From contig NZ_CP036528.1 in assembly GCF_004331915.1 (NCBI RefSeq), positions 1,487,733-1,551,732 of the forward strand: a stretch of 64,000 nt of DNA. Reading direction: 5' to 3'. Origin of the DNA: Ureibacillus thermophilus. GTDB taxonomy: Bacteria > Bacillota > Bacilli > Bacillales_A > Planococcaceae. The first letter of the stretch is position 1, and each line of letters starts with the position of its first letter. Positions 18,444 through 28,249 of the stretch are shown piece by piece. The notes below the pieces were generated by a model. That model worked only from the letters and a program-made list of their open reading frames with translations, had not been told where the DNA came from and searched no databases. The translations under genes were made by a program, and so were the position numbers.

Positions 18444-18880
18444 TGTCAACAAAACTTTATACAAAAGATGAAATCGTTGAAAAGGCTAAGGAAATTGCTC
18501 ACATGATTGCCCAAACTGAAGAAGTGGAATTTTTCAAAAGGGCGGAAGCGCAAATCAATGAAAACCAATTTGTTCGTGAAAAAATTGCCAGCTTAAAATC
18601 GCTCCAAAAACAAGCGGTTAACTTTCAACATTTAGGAAAAGAAAAAGCATTGAAATTAGTGGAGAAAAAAATTGAGGAAATTGAAAAAGAAATCGATGAA
18701 ATTCCAGTTGTACAGCAATTTAAGCAATCCCAATTGGAAGTGAATGATTTGCTGCAATTAGTATCCAACGCCATCGCAACAACGGTGACAAACGATATTA
18801 TCGAAGCAACAGGCGGCAATTTGCTAACAGGCGAAACAGGTTCGAAAGTGAAATATTCCAACCCTGGCAGCTGCTCATAA
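18443..18880 (+). CDS. ymcA: RicA (YmcA): RNase Y specificity factor
   Basis: 145-residue helical protein of the YlbF/YmcA family. In Bacillus, RicA forms a complex with RicF (YlbF) and RicT (YaaT), binds Fe-S clusters and directs RNase Y to operon mRNAs; it is also needed for competence, biofilm and sporulation. The conserved C-terminal NPGSCS tail with its cysteine is present. Start ATG overlaps the miaB stop (TAATG). A strong terminator follows, so miaB-ymcA is the transcription unit. Confidence 0.93.
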   Translation: MSTKLYTKDEIVEKAKEIAHMIAQTEEVEFFKRAEAQINENQFVREKIASLKSLQKQAVNFQHLGKEKALKLVEKKIEEIEKEIDEIPVVQQFKQSQLEVNDLLQLVSNAIATTVTNDIIEATGGNLLTGETGSKVKYSNPGSCS

Positions 18881-18885
18881 TGAAT

Positions 18886-18936
18886 GAAAGCTACGAGGAA
18901 AATCAAGCAAGATTTTCCAGTAGCTTTTTCTTTTTG
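18886..18936 (+). terminator. Terminator after ymcA
   Basis: AAAGCTACGAGGAAAATC pairs with GATTTTCCAGTAGCTTT (one mismatch), followed by T5CT5. Confidence 0.85.
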
Positions 18937-19068
18937 AAAAAACATGCAAATTGGAACACATTTTGACCTTCTTTAATACGATATGTTTGTTAGGCAAATG
19001 CCCCAACGTATTCCAATCCTCAAAACGACAATCTCTACCGGATTTCGATAAAATCAAAAAAATTTTTC

Positions 19069-19096
19069 ACCAATTAGGCATTTGTCGCATACAATA
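19069..19096 (+). promoter_or_regulatory. Mother-cell (sigma-E/sigma-K type) promoter of cotE
   Basis: CATACAATA at 19088-19096 matches both the sigma-E -10 (CATACAaT) and the full sigma-K -10 (CATAnnnTA). An AC at 19069-19070 could serve as the sigma-K -35 with a spacing of 17. The start of cotE is 30 bases downstream. Mother-cell transcription is what is known for cotE in Bacillus. Confidence 0.6.
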
Positions 19097-19125
19097 GGTC
19101 GACGAGATGTAAAGGAGGAAAATAT

Positions 19126-19704
19126 TTGAAACGTTTGCGTCAAATTGTGACAAAAGCGGTTATTGCAAAGGGGAAAAAACGTACCGAATCCAGTGAAGTG
19201 TTGCGTCCACCGAACACGCCAACAAGCATTTTAGGATGCTGGGTGATCAATCATCACTACTCTGCGAAAAAAGTCGGAAAATATGTTGAGGTTTCTGGTA
19301 AATACGATGTTAACGTATGGTATGCTTACAATAACCATTCCAAAACAGCTGTTTATTCAGAAACAATTCCATATAAAGACCGCATTAAATTGCATTATCG
19401 CGATGAAGAAATCATCGACTCCAATGAAGTGCATGTAAAAGTGTTGCAGCAGCCTAACTGCATAGAAGCTATCATCAATCAAAAAGGCGATTGCTTCAAC
19501 ATTGTAATAGAACGGGAATTCTTAGTTGAACTCATCGGTGAAACAAAAATCGTTGTATCTGTACATCCAATTGAATTTGAAGAAGAATGGAATTTTGACG
19601 ATGCTGAAGACGAAGATGAATCCTCTAGCTCTTCATCCTCTTCAAGTTCATCAGACTTTGATTACAAAGAGTCAAACCGCAGCGACTCTTCATCCTTTCA
19701 ATAA
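19126..19704 (+). CDS. cotE: Outer spore coat morphogenetic protein CotE
   Basis: 192 residues, slightly longer than the Bacillus subtilis protein because of an acidic, serine-rich tail (a run of 11 serines after EDEDE). CotE directs assembly of the outer spore coat around the forespore. TTG at 19126 follows AAAGGAGG by seven bases. The N-terminal RLRQIVTKAVIAKGKK and the central beta-rich region are characteristic. Monocistronic, with a sporulation-type -10 just upstream. Confidence 0.95.
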   Translation: MKRLRQIVTKAVIAKGKKRTESSEVLRPPNTPTSILGCWVINHHYSAKKVGKYVEVSGKYDVNVWYAYNNHSKTAVYSETIPYKDRIKLHYRDEEIIDSNEVHVKVLQQPNCIEAIINQKGDCFNIVIEREFLVELIGETKIVVSVHPIEFEEEWNFDDAEDEDESSSSSSSSSSSDFDYKESNRSDSSSFQ

Positions 19705-19714
19705 TCTGCATTAA

Positions 19715-19757
19715 GGGCACCATCAACTATAAAATGAGATGGTGCTCCTAATGTTTT
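19715..19757 (+). terminator. Hairpin after cotE
   Basis: GCACCATC (19717-19724 region) pairs with GATGGTGC (19738-19745), loop 13 bases. Only a weak T run follows, so termination efficiency is uncertain. Confidence 0.5.
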
Positions 19758-19797
19758 AAAAAGGGTTTGTTCTCATTACTCGCAGTAATTTTCATCG

Positions 19798-19806
19798 TGT
19801 TATAAT
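19798..19806 (+). promoter_or_regulatory. Extended -10 promoter of mutS
   Basis: TGTTATAAT (19798-19806) gives an extended -10 30 bases before the mutS start. No good -35 is seen. Confidence 0.5.
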
Positions 19807-19836
19807 ATGTTAGAGAAATTTAAGTGAGGGAATATC

Positions 19837-22407
19837 ATGACTACATACACACCAATGATGCAACAGTATTTAACTATTAAAGCGGAATATGAAGATGCTT
19901 TTCTTTTTTTTCGCTTAGGCGATTTTTATGAAATGTTTTTTGAAGATGCCATTAAAGCATCTCAAATTCTTGAGATTACATTAACTGGCCGGGATGCGGG
20001 GGGAGAGGAACGGGTGCCGATGTGCGGCGTACCTTATCACTCCGCCCAAAGTTATATTGAAACGTTAGTATCAAAAGGGTATAAAGTAGCCATATGTGAA
20101 CAGGTGGAAGACCCAAAACAGGCAAAGGGCGTTGTGAAACGGGAAGTGATTCAAGTCATCACACCTGGGACGCTGGTAGAAGGAAAAACGATTGATAATA
20201 AATCCAATATTTTTATTGGTTGTGCCGAGCGGTTGTCAGAACAAGAATTTGCTTTGGCGTATTTGGATGTATCCACGGGAGAAGGGAATTCTTTCATCGT
20301 TGAAGGCGGCATAAAAGGGCTTTTTCAACAGCTCCAAGCCTACAATATTCGGGAACTAGTTGTGACGGAAGAATTGAAGCTCGTTCTACAGGAGCAGGCG
20401 GCAAACCTTGGCATCGTGTTATCCATTGAAAATGAAGAGATGGAAGAAGGGAAAGCAAGCAAATATTTAATTCATTTGCCAAAAAAATGCTGCGGCGCGG
20501 CGAAATATTTGCTCCAATATATTGAAAAAACACAAATGCGCTCCCTATCCCATATTAAGCCTTTTGCTTATACGGAATCAAAACAATATTTGCAAATTGA
20601 TGCTAATTCAAAGCGGAATCTGGAATTGCTCCAATCCATTCGAGGCAAAGATCAAAAAGGAACATTATTATGGATTTTAGATGAGACGGTCACAGCCATG
20701 GGAGGAAGGAAGCTGAAACAATGGCTCCATCAACCTCTTGCCAATCGTACGCTTATTGAAGAACGATTAAATACCGTCACAGATTTAATCGATGAATTTT
20801 TCCTGCGAGATGAACTGAGAGAACTTTTAAGAAAAGTATATGATTTGGAACGACTGGCTGGCCGAGTGGCATTTGGAAATGTCGGGGGCAGAGATTTGGC
20901 CCAGCTCCGAGAGTCCCTTAGACAAGTACCTGCCATTAAAGAAAAGCTATTGGAAAGCAATAAAGAGATGCTTATAAACCTTGCCAATAAAATAGATGCT
21001 TGTGAAGATATTGAAGACTTGCTTTCCAAGGCCATCACCGACCATCCGCCTATTGCGATTAAAGAAGGGGACGTCATCCGTGAAGGCTACAGCAAAGAAC
21101 TGGATGAACTGCGCTACATTGCACGAAACGGAAAAGATTGGATTGCCCAATTGGAACAAAAGGAACGGGAAAGAACGGGCATTAAGAATTTGAAAATCGG
21201 TTTTAACAGAGTGTTTGGTTATTACATTGAAGTAACGAAATCGAATTTAACAAATATCGATTCTTCACGCTATCTCAGAAAGCAAACCTTAGCCAATGCC
21301 GAACGCTTTATCACAGAGGAATTAAAAGAAAAAGAAACGCAAATTTTACATGCGGAAGAACAAAGTTTAGCCCTTGAATATGAATTGTTTGTGAAGTTGA
21401 GGGAACAGCTGAAAGAATATATTCCCCGCGTTCAGCAGCTCGCTTCACTCATCAGCGAATTGGATGTGTATTTAAGCTTTGCGGTCGTTTCCGAAAAATA
21501 TCAATTTACAAAACCAAAATTCCACGATGGAAAAAGTTTGAAAATTCTCGGAGGAAGACACCCGGTCGTTGAAAAAATGCTGAATAAACAAGGGTATGTA
21601 CCAAACGATTGTGTGTTGACAGAAGAGAAAAATATGATGCTGATTACCGGACCAAATATGTCTGGGAAAAGTACATATATGCGTCAAGTGGCGCTCATTG
21701 TCATTATGGCGCAAATGGGTTGCTACGTGCCTTGCGATGAAGCCGAATTGCCAATTACAGACCAAATTTTCACACGGATTGGTGCAGCGGATGACTTAGC
21801 CAGTGGACAATCTACCTTTATGGTGGAAATGCTTGAAAGCCAAAATGCCATTACGAATGCAACGGAAAGAAGTTTGTTGTTATTTGATGAAATCGGGCGC
21901 GGTACATCCACATATGATGGCATGGCTCTAGCCCAAGCAATGATGGAATATATTCATGACCATATCGGCGCAAACACTTTATTCTCTACCCACTATCATG
22001 AACTTACGGCGTTGGAAGAAGAGCTTCAAAGACTGCAAAATGTACATGTCAGCGCAGTTGAGAAACATGGCAATGTGGTATTTTTGCATAAAGTAAAAAA
22101 AGGGGCGGCAGATAAAAGCTATGGCGTGCATGTAGCAAAACTTGCCAACATGCCGCAGGAAATTATCGACCGAGCCCAAACCCTTTTGGAACAATTTGAA
22201 TCCCAGCAAGTGGGGGGCGCAAAACAAGAAAAAGAAGAAGTTTTTCAACTTTCTTTATTTGAAGAGGAACCAAAACAGGAGAAAATTTCGTTAAACTCCA
22301 ATGAACAGGAAGTAATAAAAGCGCTGCAAAAAGCTGACATCGTATCAATGACGCCGATCGAAGCCATGAATCTGCTTTATCAATTGCAGCAATCACTAAA
22401 GAATTAA
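19837..22407 (+). CDS. mutS: DNA mismatch repair protein MutS
   Basis: 856 residues, standard length. The mismatch-reading N-terminus has the Phe-x-Glu region (RLGDFYEMFFEDA). The ABC-type ATPase has Walker A GPNMSGKST near residue 605 and DEIGRGTSTYDGMALA as Walker B/signature region. A C-terminal QLSLFEEE motif resembles the beta-clamp binding sequence of Bacillus MutS. It recognises mismatches and recruits MutL, encoded 12 bases downstream. Confidence 0.97.
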   Translation: MTTYTPMMQQYLTIKAEYEDAFLFFRLGDFYEMFFEDAIKASQILEITLTGRDAGGEERVPMCGVPYHSAQSYIETLVSKGYKVAICEQVEDPKQAKGVVKREVIQVITPGTLVEGKTIDNKSNIFIGCAERLSEQEFALAYLDVSTGEGNSFIVEGGIKGLFQQLQAYNIRELVVTEELKLVLQEQAANLGIVLSIENEEMEEGKASKYLIHLPKKCCGAAKYLLQYIEKTQMRSLSHIKPFAYTESKQYLQIDANSKRNLELLQSIRGKDQKGTLLWILDETVTAMGGRKLKQWLHQPLANRTLIEERLNTVTDLIDEFFLRDELRELLRKVYDLERLAGRVAFGNVGGRDLAQLRESLRQVPAIKEKLLESNKEMLINLANKIDACEDIEDLLSKAITDHPPIAIKEGDVIREGYSKELDELRYIARNGKDWIAQLEQKERERTGIKNLKIGFNRVFGYYIEVTKSNLTNIDSSRYLRKQTLANAERFITEELKEKETQILHAEEQSLALEYELFVKLREQLKEYIPRVQQLASLISELDVYLSFAVVSEKYQFTKPKFHDGKSLKILGGRHPVVEKMLNKQGYVPNDCVLTEEKNMMLITGPNMSGKSTYMRQVALIVIMAQMGCYVPCDEAELPITDQIFTRIGAADDLASGQSTFMVEMLESQNAITNATERSLLLFDEIGRGTSTYDGMALAQAMMEYIHDHIGANTLFSTHYHELTALEEELQRLQNVHVSAVEKHGNVVFLHKVKKGAADKSYGVHVAKLANMPQEIIDRAQTLLEQFESQQVGGAKQEKEEVFQLSLFEEEPKQEKISLNSNEQEVIKALQKADIVSMTPIEAMNLLYQLQQSLKN

Positions 22408-22419
22408 GGAGGGATACCG

Positions 22420-24282
22420 ATGGGAAAAATTCGGCTCATGGATGAATGGCTTTCCAATAAAATTGCAGCAGGGGAAGTAGTGGAAAGGCCTTCATCCGTT
22501 GTCAAAGAGCTGGTGGAAAACGCCATAGATGCCGGAAGTACTTCCATTGAAGTGTTCCTTGAAGAAGCAGGGCTTTCCTCCATTCAAGTCATTGACAATG
22601 GGAGCGGCATGGATGAAGAGGATGCACAGCTTTGTTTTGCCCGCCATGCCACATCAAAAATTTCAAAGGAGCAAGATTTGTTTCGCATCCGTACGCTCGG
22701 TTTCCGTGGAGAGGCGTTGGCATCTATCGCAGCTGTTTCGAAATTGCGATTGGTGACATCTGACGGAGAGTCGGGAGTGGAACTGGAGCTTGAAGGAGGA
22801 ACAATTGTATCGAAAAAACCTGGGCCGCTTAGAAGAGGAACGGAAATTACCGTTTCCCAATTGTTTTATAATACACCGGCACGGCTGAAATATTTAAAAA
22901 CGATTCAAACGGAACTTGGCCATTCCATTGATTTAATGAATCGCTTAGCCCTCGCGTATCCCAATATTGCTTTTAAGCTCGTCCATAACGGAGGAACTCT
23001 TCTTCAAACCAATGGCCGAGGAAATGTTCAACAAGTATTAGCAGCTATTTACGGAATGCAAAATGCCAAAAAAATGATTCCTTTTCGGGGAGAATCAAAG
23101 GACTATATCATCCACGGCTATGCAACGCTGCCTGAAATTTCTCGGGCATCCAAAAACTATATGTCCATCTTTGTAAACGGAAGATGGGTGAAGCATTATA
23201 TTATTCAAAAAACTATTGTGGATGCCTACCATACCTTTTTGCCGATTGAAAGATATCCAATCGTCGTGTTGTATATTGAAGGAGATCCGTATTTAACGGA
23301 TGTAAATGTGCATCCTGCCAAGCTGCAAATTCGTCTTAGTAAAGAGGAAGAACTGCTTCCTTTAATTGAAAACACCATCCGCAATGCCATCCGCGGGCAT
23401 ATGAATGTTCCGTTAGTGCAAAAAAAAGAGAAGGTGTCCCGTCCGGCAAATGAACAATTGAATATTTGGAAACAACCGACCATTAATGAATCGAAATTCC
23501 AAACGATTGTGGAACGGTTAAAAAAAGACGCTGAGGTGGTTAATGAAAGTCCAACAAGTGAATTAGAAGAAATATCGCCGACTGACTATGTGGAAGAATG
23601 GGCAGAACCAAAAAGCGATGAAAACCAAAGGGAAGCTCAACTAGCGGAACAAACAACTCCTGTGTTGGATGAAGAAGCCCCCAAGGAGAAAAAAGAGCCT
23701 TTTCCTGAGCTTGAAGTGGTCGGCCAAATTCATGGAACATATATCGTAGCCCAAATGGAAGACGGATTTTATTTAATTGACCAGCACGCTGCCCAAGAGC
23801 GTATTAAATATGAATATTTTCGGGAAAAAGTAGGTGAAGTGGATCCGAATGAGCGGCAGGCGCTGCTTCTCCCGTTGACGTTCCATTACACGCAAGATGA
23901 AGCGTTGATTTTAAAAGAAAATCGAAATGCCCTTGAGGAAGTGGGGGTATTTCTTGAAGACTTTGGACCTTCTTCCTTTGTCGTGAGGGAACATCCGACT
24001 TGGTTTCCAAAAGGATTTGAACAGGAAATTATTGAGGAATTAATCCAACAAGTATTGAAAACGAAAAAAACCGATGTCAAAAAACTGCGGGAAGATGCGG
24101 CCATTATGATGAGCTGCAAACGTTCCATTAAAGCCAATTATTATTTAACAAAAGAGCAAATGGAAGCTTTAATCCGAGATTTGAGAAAAGCGGAAGATCC
24201 ATTTACTTGCCCTCATGGACGTCCAGTAATGATTCATTTCTCAACTTACGAGATTGAAAAAATGTTTAAACGGGTGATGTAA
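22420..24282 (+). CDS. mutL: DNA mismatch repair endonuclease MutL
   Basis: 620 residues. The GHKL ATPase N-terminus has conserved IAAGEVVERPSSVVKELVEN, DNGSGM and TLGFRGEALASI. The C-terminal domain carries DQHAAQERIKYE near residue 454, the metal-dependent endonuclease motif DQHA(x)2E(x)4E of MutL proteins in bacteria lacking MutH. Strong AAGGAGG ribosome site; co-transcribed with mutS. Confidence 0.97.
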   Translation: MGKIRLMDEWLSNKIAAGEVVERPSSVVKELVENAIDAGSTSIEVFLEEAGLSSIQVIDNGSGMDEEDAQLCFARHATSKISKEQDLFRIRTLGFRGEALASIAAVSKLRLVTSDGESGVELELEGGTIVSKKPGPLRRGTEITVSQLFYNTPARLKYLKTIQTELGHSIDLMNRLALAYPNIAFKLVHNGGTLLQTNGRGNVQQVLAAIYGMQNAKKMIPFRGESKDYIIHGYATLPEISRASKNYMSIFVNGRWVKHYIIQKTIVDAYHTFLPIERYPIVVLYIEGDPYLTDVNVHPAKLQIRLSKEEELLPLIENTIRNAIRGHMNVPLVQKKEKVSRPANEQLNIWKQPTINESKFQTIVERLKKDAEVVNESPTSELEEISPTDYVEEWAEPKSDENQREAQLAEQTTPVLDEEAPKEKKEPFPELEVVGQIHGTYIVAQMEDGFYLIDQHAAQERIKYEYFREKVGEVDPNERQALLLPLTFHYTQDEALILKENRNALEEVGVFLEDFGPSSFVVREHPTWFPKGFEQEIIEELIQQVLKTKKTDVKKLREDAAIMMSCKRSIKANYYLTKEQMEALIRDLRKAEDPFTCPHGRPVMIHFSTYEIEKMFKRVM

Positions 24283-24317
24283 GGGGAAGCAGCCAAACAG
24301 AATAAAGGAGTGCTCGG

Positions 24318-25976
24318 ATGTTTTCATTTCAAGATCGTTCCAAAATTTTGCATTTATTGAATAGCTATTCTTTTGATGTACTAGTAATCGGCGGCGGTAT
24401 TACCGGTGCTGGCATTGCTCTGGATGCTGCATCAAGAGGCTTGTCCGTTGCGCTTGTTGATATGCAAGATTTCGCTGGCGGCACTTCCAGCCGTTCAACC
24501 AAGCTGATTCATGGGGGGCTGCGCTATTTAAAACAATTGGAATTTCGACTAGTTGCAGAAGTAGGAAAAGAGCGGGAAATCGTCTATGAAAATAGCATTC
24601 ATGTGACCACCCCTGAGAAAATGCTGCTCCCCATTTATAAAGATGGCTCTTTGGGAATGATATCAACATCAATTGGATTAAAACTCTACGATTTTCTTGC
24701 GAGAGTCCGCAAATCGGAGCGGCGGAAAATGCTTTCAAAGAGGGAAACATTGGCACTCGTTCCTTTTTTGAAAGAAGAAGGATTGCTAGGTGCAGGATAT
24801 TATGTGGAATATAAAACCGATGATTCAAGACTCACCCTTGAAGTGTTGAAGAAAGCGGTGGAGTATAAAGCCATCTGCTTGAATTATGCCAGGGTGACAG
24901 ATTTTATTTATCATCAAAACCGCATTGCAGCAGCGAAAGTGCGCGATGAAATTTCCGGTGAAATGATTACGATTCATGCAACTCAAATCATTAATGCTAC
25001 CGGGCCATGGGTGGATGAGCTGTTAAAAAAAGACGTGCCAAATCAAAAGAAAGAAAAAACATTGAGATTAACAAAAGGCATCCACATTGTGCTGGATCAA
25101 TCCGTGCTTCCTTTAGAGCAAGCTATATATTTTGATGCAAAGGATGGACGGATGGTTTTTGCCATTCCAAGGGAACAAAAAATATATGTGGGAACAACCG
25201 ACACTTTTTATGAAGATGATCCGATTCATCCTGTTGCAGAAAAAGAAGATATAGAATATTTGCTGGATGCTTTAAAATCTGTCTTTCCAACTCTCTCTAT
25301 AGGGTTTAAGGATATCGAATCCACTTGGGCGGGCATTCGTCCTCTGATATATGAAGAGAAAAAGAACCCGTCAGACATCTCCAGGAAAGATGAAGTTTGG
25401 ACGTCCCCAAGCGGCTTGATGACCATCGCCGGCGGAAAGCTCACAGGGTATCGGCTGATGTCGGAGCGAATTGTGGACAAAATTGTAAAAAAACATCGTT
25501 TCCGGCATGCCAAAAAGTGCATGACGAAAAAGCTTCCTTTATCCGGTTCAGAAGGGCTTCGTTCCTCTCGTTTTGAGGATTTTCTAAACAAAAAGGCAAT
25601 GGAAGGAGCAAAATATGGGCTCAATTTCGGTGATGCCAAAATGCTTGCCAAAATGTATGGCACCAATATCGACCGGGTTTTTGAGTTATTAGGCAAGGAA
25701 AAAGCTGCTGAAACCCTTCCGAAATCGTTGTATGCCCAGTTACTTTACAGCATTTACCAAGAAATGGCATACACGCCAGCCGATTTTTTCATCCGCAGAA
25801 CGAACCTCATGTATTTTAATCTCGCGCTGGTGGAACAAACAAAAGATGCAGTCATTGACATAATGAGTGAAAGGATTGGCTATTCTGAGAGTGAAAAATT
25901 ATTTTATACCATGCAGTTAAATCAATTGATTCATGATGCAAAGGGTGATGGCAATGAAAGAGGCGCGTTGGATTGA
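24318..25976 (+). CDS. glpD: Aerobic glycerol-3-phosphate dehydrogenase
   Basis: 552-residue FAD enzyme. The dinucleotide fold GGGITGAG is at residues 25-32, followed by GTSSRSTKLIHGGLRYL, a signature of GlpD. A C-terminal DAO_C-like helical domain is present. It oxidises glycerol 3-phosphate to dihydroxyacetone phosphate at the inner face of the membrane and feeds electrons to menaquinone. There is no glpF/glpK beside it; instead it lies 36 bases after mutL and overlaps the next gene, so it appears to be part of the mutSL-miaA-hfq run. No glp antiterminator site is seen upstream. Confidence 0.92.
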   Translation: MFSFQDRSKILHLLNSYSFDVLVIGGGITGAGIALDAASRGLSVALVDMQDFAGGTSSRSTKLIHGGLRYLKQLEFRLVAEVGKEREIVYENSIHVTTPEKMLLPIYKDGSLGMISTSIGLKLYDFLARVRKSERRKMLSKRETLALVPFLKEEGLLGAGYYVEYKTDDSRLTLEVLKKAVEYKAICLNYARVTDFIYHQNRIAAAKVRDEISGEMITIHATQIINATGPWVDELLKKDVPNQKKEKTLRLTKGIHIVLDQSVLPLEQAIYFDAKDGRMVFAIPREQKIYVGTTDTFYEDDPIHPVAEKEDIEYLLDALKSVFPTLSIGFKDIESTWAGIRPLIYEEKKNPSDISRKDEVWTSPSGLMTIAGGKLTGYRLMSERIVDKIVKKHRFRHAKKCMTKKLPLSGSEGLRSSRFEDFLNKKAMEGAKYGLNFGDAKMLAKMYGTNIDRVFELLGKEKAAETLPKSLYAQLLYSIYQEMAYTPADFFIRRTNLMYFNLALVEQTKDAVIDIMSERIGYSESEKLFYTMQLNQLIHDAKGDGNERGALD

Positions 25977-26880
25977 GATGAGTGATGGGCAGCAAATCTA
26001 TACTAGAATTTATGAAACAGAAAACCCTGTTGGAAACTTTTATATTCTTCACGGAATGGCGGAGCATGGCGAGCGTTATGACGAGTTTGCCCAATTGCTT
26101 TGCCGGGAAGGGTATCGGGTGATTGTCCATGACCATCGCGGCCACGGAAAAACGGGAGAAGCGAGCGGCAAATTCGGTTATTTTTGTGATGAAGATGGAT
26201 TTGAGCGGGTTGTAGAAGACGTTTATGAAATTATGAATGAAACGATGAATCGGCAATGCGACACTATTTTATTCGGGCATAGCATGGGTTCATTCCTTGC
26301 CCGAAGATTTATTCAGCTTCATTCAAGCCTCATTCATCAATGTATTCTTTGCGGAACCGGCTCAACAACAGCTTTGCATTATATCGGGAATATCCTTGCA
26401 AAATCTCTTGTCCGCTTCCAAGGAAAAGAGATAGAAAGCAAATTAATGAATGAATTATCATTCTCAAGTTTCAATAAACATTTTGAAAACGCAAGAACGC
26501 CTTTCGATTGGTTGACAAGCGATGTGAAAGAAGTGAGAACATATATAGAAGACCCATATTGCGGATTCATCCCAACCCATCAATTTTTTAAAGATTTAAC
26601 GGATGGGTTATTGCTCATTAGCCGAAAAGAGGAAAATAAAAAAATCCGCAAAGATTTGCCTGTCCTTTTCATCAGCGGCAGCATAGACCCAGTTGGGAAT
26701 AATGGAAAAGGGGTTTTCCAAGTTGCCAAAGAGTTGACAAAAGCAGGTCTTGAAAACGTGGCGGTTTATTTATTTGAAGGGATGCGCCACGAAATTTTAA
26801 ATGAACAAAATAAAGAACTAGTTTATGAAGTATTATTACGGTGGTTAAGAAAATGGAAAAACAAAAATATATTGATGTAG
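25954..26880 (+). CDS. Alpha/beta hydrolase, lysophospholipase/monoglyceride-lipase-like
   Basis: 308 residues with a serine-hydrolase core. [14 protein letters not shown] is typical of the Hydrolase_4/monoacylglycerol lipase group, the nucleophile elbow G-H-S-M-G places Ser110, and a late GMRHEIL supplies the catalytic His. Cytoplasmic, no signal peptide. ATG at 25954 follows AAGGGTG by about seven bases; earlier in-frame ATGs lie upstream of that site. It overlaps the end of glpD by 23 bases and the start of miaA by about 28. Natural substrate unknown; the link to glpD suggests glycerolipid breakdown, which is only inference. Confidence 0.83.
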   Translation: MKEARWIEMSDGQQIYTRIYETENPVGNFYILHGMAEHGERYDEFAQLLCREGYRVIVHDHRGHGKTGEASGKFGYFCDEDGFERVVEDVYEIMNETMNRQCDTILFGHSMGSFLARRFIQLHSSLIHQCILCGTGSTTALHYIGNILAKSLVRFQGKEIESKLMNELSFSSFNKHFENARTPFDWLTSDVKEVRTYIEDPYCGFIPTHQFFKDLTDGLLLISRKEENKKIRKDLPVLFISGSIDPVGNNGKGVFQVAKELTKAGLENVAVYLFEGMRHEILNEQNKELVYEVLLRWLRKWKNKNILM

Positions 26881-27785
26881 TGACCATCGTTGGTCCAACG
26901 GCTTCAGGAAAAACGGCATTAAGCATTAAAATGGCAAAAGCCTTTGACGGTGAAATTATTAACGGGGATTCGATGCAAGTATATAAAGGGCTAGATATCG
27001 GCACCGCCAAAATCCGTGAAGAAGAAATGGAAGGCATCCCCCACCATTTATTAAGCTTTAAAGAGCCGACAGAAAGTTTTTCCGTTGCGGAATATCAACG
27101 ATTGGTACGGGAAAAAATAAAAGAAATACAAAGCCGAAAAAAATTGCCGATTATTGTTGGCGGTACAGGCTTGTATATTCAAGCGGTTTTGTATGATTTT
27201 CAATTTGCAGAAGAAAAAGTAGATGAAGAAGCGCGGAAAAAATATTATGAAGAATTGGCAAAAATCGGGCCAAAAGCAATGCATGAAAAACTGGCGGCCC
27301 TCGACCCGGAAACGGCAAAACAAATTCATCCAAATAATACCCGCCGCGTCATCCGAGCACTGGAATTAATAGAACTGCATGGCATATCCAAACAATCGGA
27401 AGAGCTGAACCGAGGCCATGTTCCATTGTACAATCACTTCATTATCGGAATGAATATCGACCGGGAAGAATTGTACAAACGCATCAATGAGCGGGTGGAT
27501 ATAATGATGGAACAAGGGTTGCTTGATGAGGTTCGAAGTTTGTGGGAAAGAAATATCCGAGATGTGCAGGCCGTCAAAGCCATAGGGTATAAAGAATTGT
27601 ATGAATATTTGGACGGCCGCATTTCCCTTGATGAAGCAGTGGAGCAAATCAAGCAAAACTCCCGCCGCTATGCCAAAAGGCAATTAACCTATTTTCGAAA
27701 TAAAATGGACGTACACTGGATAGGAAATGATTGGGGAAGTATTATAAAAATGTCTAAATTTTTTTATAATAAAGAAGGAAATTAA
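26853..27785 (+). CDS. miaA: tRNA dimethylallyltransferase MiaA
   Basis: 310 residues with P-loop GPTASGKT at residues 14-21, [17 protein letters not shown] and GGTGLY, all typical of MiaA. It transfers the dimethylallyl group to A37 of tRNAs, making the substrate for MiaB. The start at ATG 26853 overlaps the preceding hydrolase gene; a GTG four codons earlier is possible, and neither has a strong ribosome site. Followed by hfq, the widely conserved miaA-hfq pairing. Confidence 0.95.
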   Translation: MEKQKYIDVVTIVGPTASGKTALSIKMAKAFDGEIINGDSMQVYKGLDIGTAKIREEEMEGIPHHLLSFKEPTESFSVAEYQRLVREKIKEIQSRKKLPIIVGGTGLYIQAVLYDFQFAEEKVDEEARKKYYEELAKIGPKAMHEKLAALDPETAKQIHPNNTRRVIRALELIELHGISKQSEELNRGHVPLYNHFIIGMNIDREELYKRINERVDIMMEQGLLDEVRSLWERNIRDVQAVKAIGYKELYEYLDGRISLDEAVEQIKQNSRRYAKRQLTYFRNKMDVHWIGNDWGSIIKMSKFFYNKEGN

Positions 27786-27839
27786 ATTCATGCTATCGAA
27801 TATTTTACACTAGAGAAAAAAATAGATGAGGTGTGCGGT

Positions 27840-28070
27840 GTGAAATCAATCAATTTACAAGATACTTTCTTAAACAATTTGCGTAAAAGCAATACTTTTG
27901 TTACTGTCTTTTTATTAAATGGCTTCCAATTAAAAGGAACAGTCAAATCCTACGATAACTTTACTGTGTTAATTGAATCGGAAGGAAAACAGCATTTAAT
28001 TTATAAACATGCTATTTCAACATTTTCACCATCCAAAAATGTTCAGTTTCAATCTGAAGAAAACAACTAA
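27840..28070 (+). CDS. hfq: RNA chaperone Hfq
   Basis: 76 residues with both Sm motifs: [24 protein letters not shown] (Sm1) and the YKHAIS element (Sm2). The hexameric ring binds sRNAs and A/U-rich RNA. GTG at 27840 was chosen because it gives the canonical N-terminus (M-K-S-I-N-L-Q-D), with GATGAGG upstream; a GTG at 27831 overlaps that site. Located 55 bases after miaA. Confidence 0.94.
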   Translation: MKSINLQDTFLNNLRKSNTFVTVFLLNGFQLKGTVKSYDNFTVLIESEGKQHLIYKHAISTFSPSKNVQFQSEENN

Positions 28071-28099
28071 AATTTCATAAGAAGTCTTTGCAAAAAAAA

Positions 28100-28156
28100 G
28101 ATGGGCATGATGTGTTTGCGCAGTAGATTGCGCAACAATCATGTCCATTCGTTTTA
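28100..28156 (+). terminator. Long two-step hairpin after hfq
   Basis: An outer stem (ATGGGCATGAT, 28101-28111, with ATCATGTCCAT, 28138-28148, one G-U pair) encloses an inner stem (TTGCGCA/TGCGCAA, 28116-28122 and 28129-28135). TCGTTTTAT follows. Probably the hfq terminator. Confidence 0.65.
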
Positions 28157-28249
28157 TAGCAAATGTAAGATGAGAAGTTTCAGACTCGCCGATTTTTCTA
28201 TTGTAGATTATAATAAGTAGCATATGAAAAGGTTTGGAGGGTTTTTTTC

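Noticed and set aside
24400-24828. 142-codon frame opposite glpD
   Set aside because: Antisense shadow of a strongly conserved gene, with no family features and no initiation signal.
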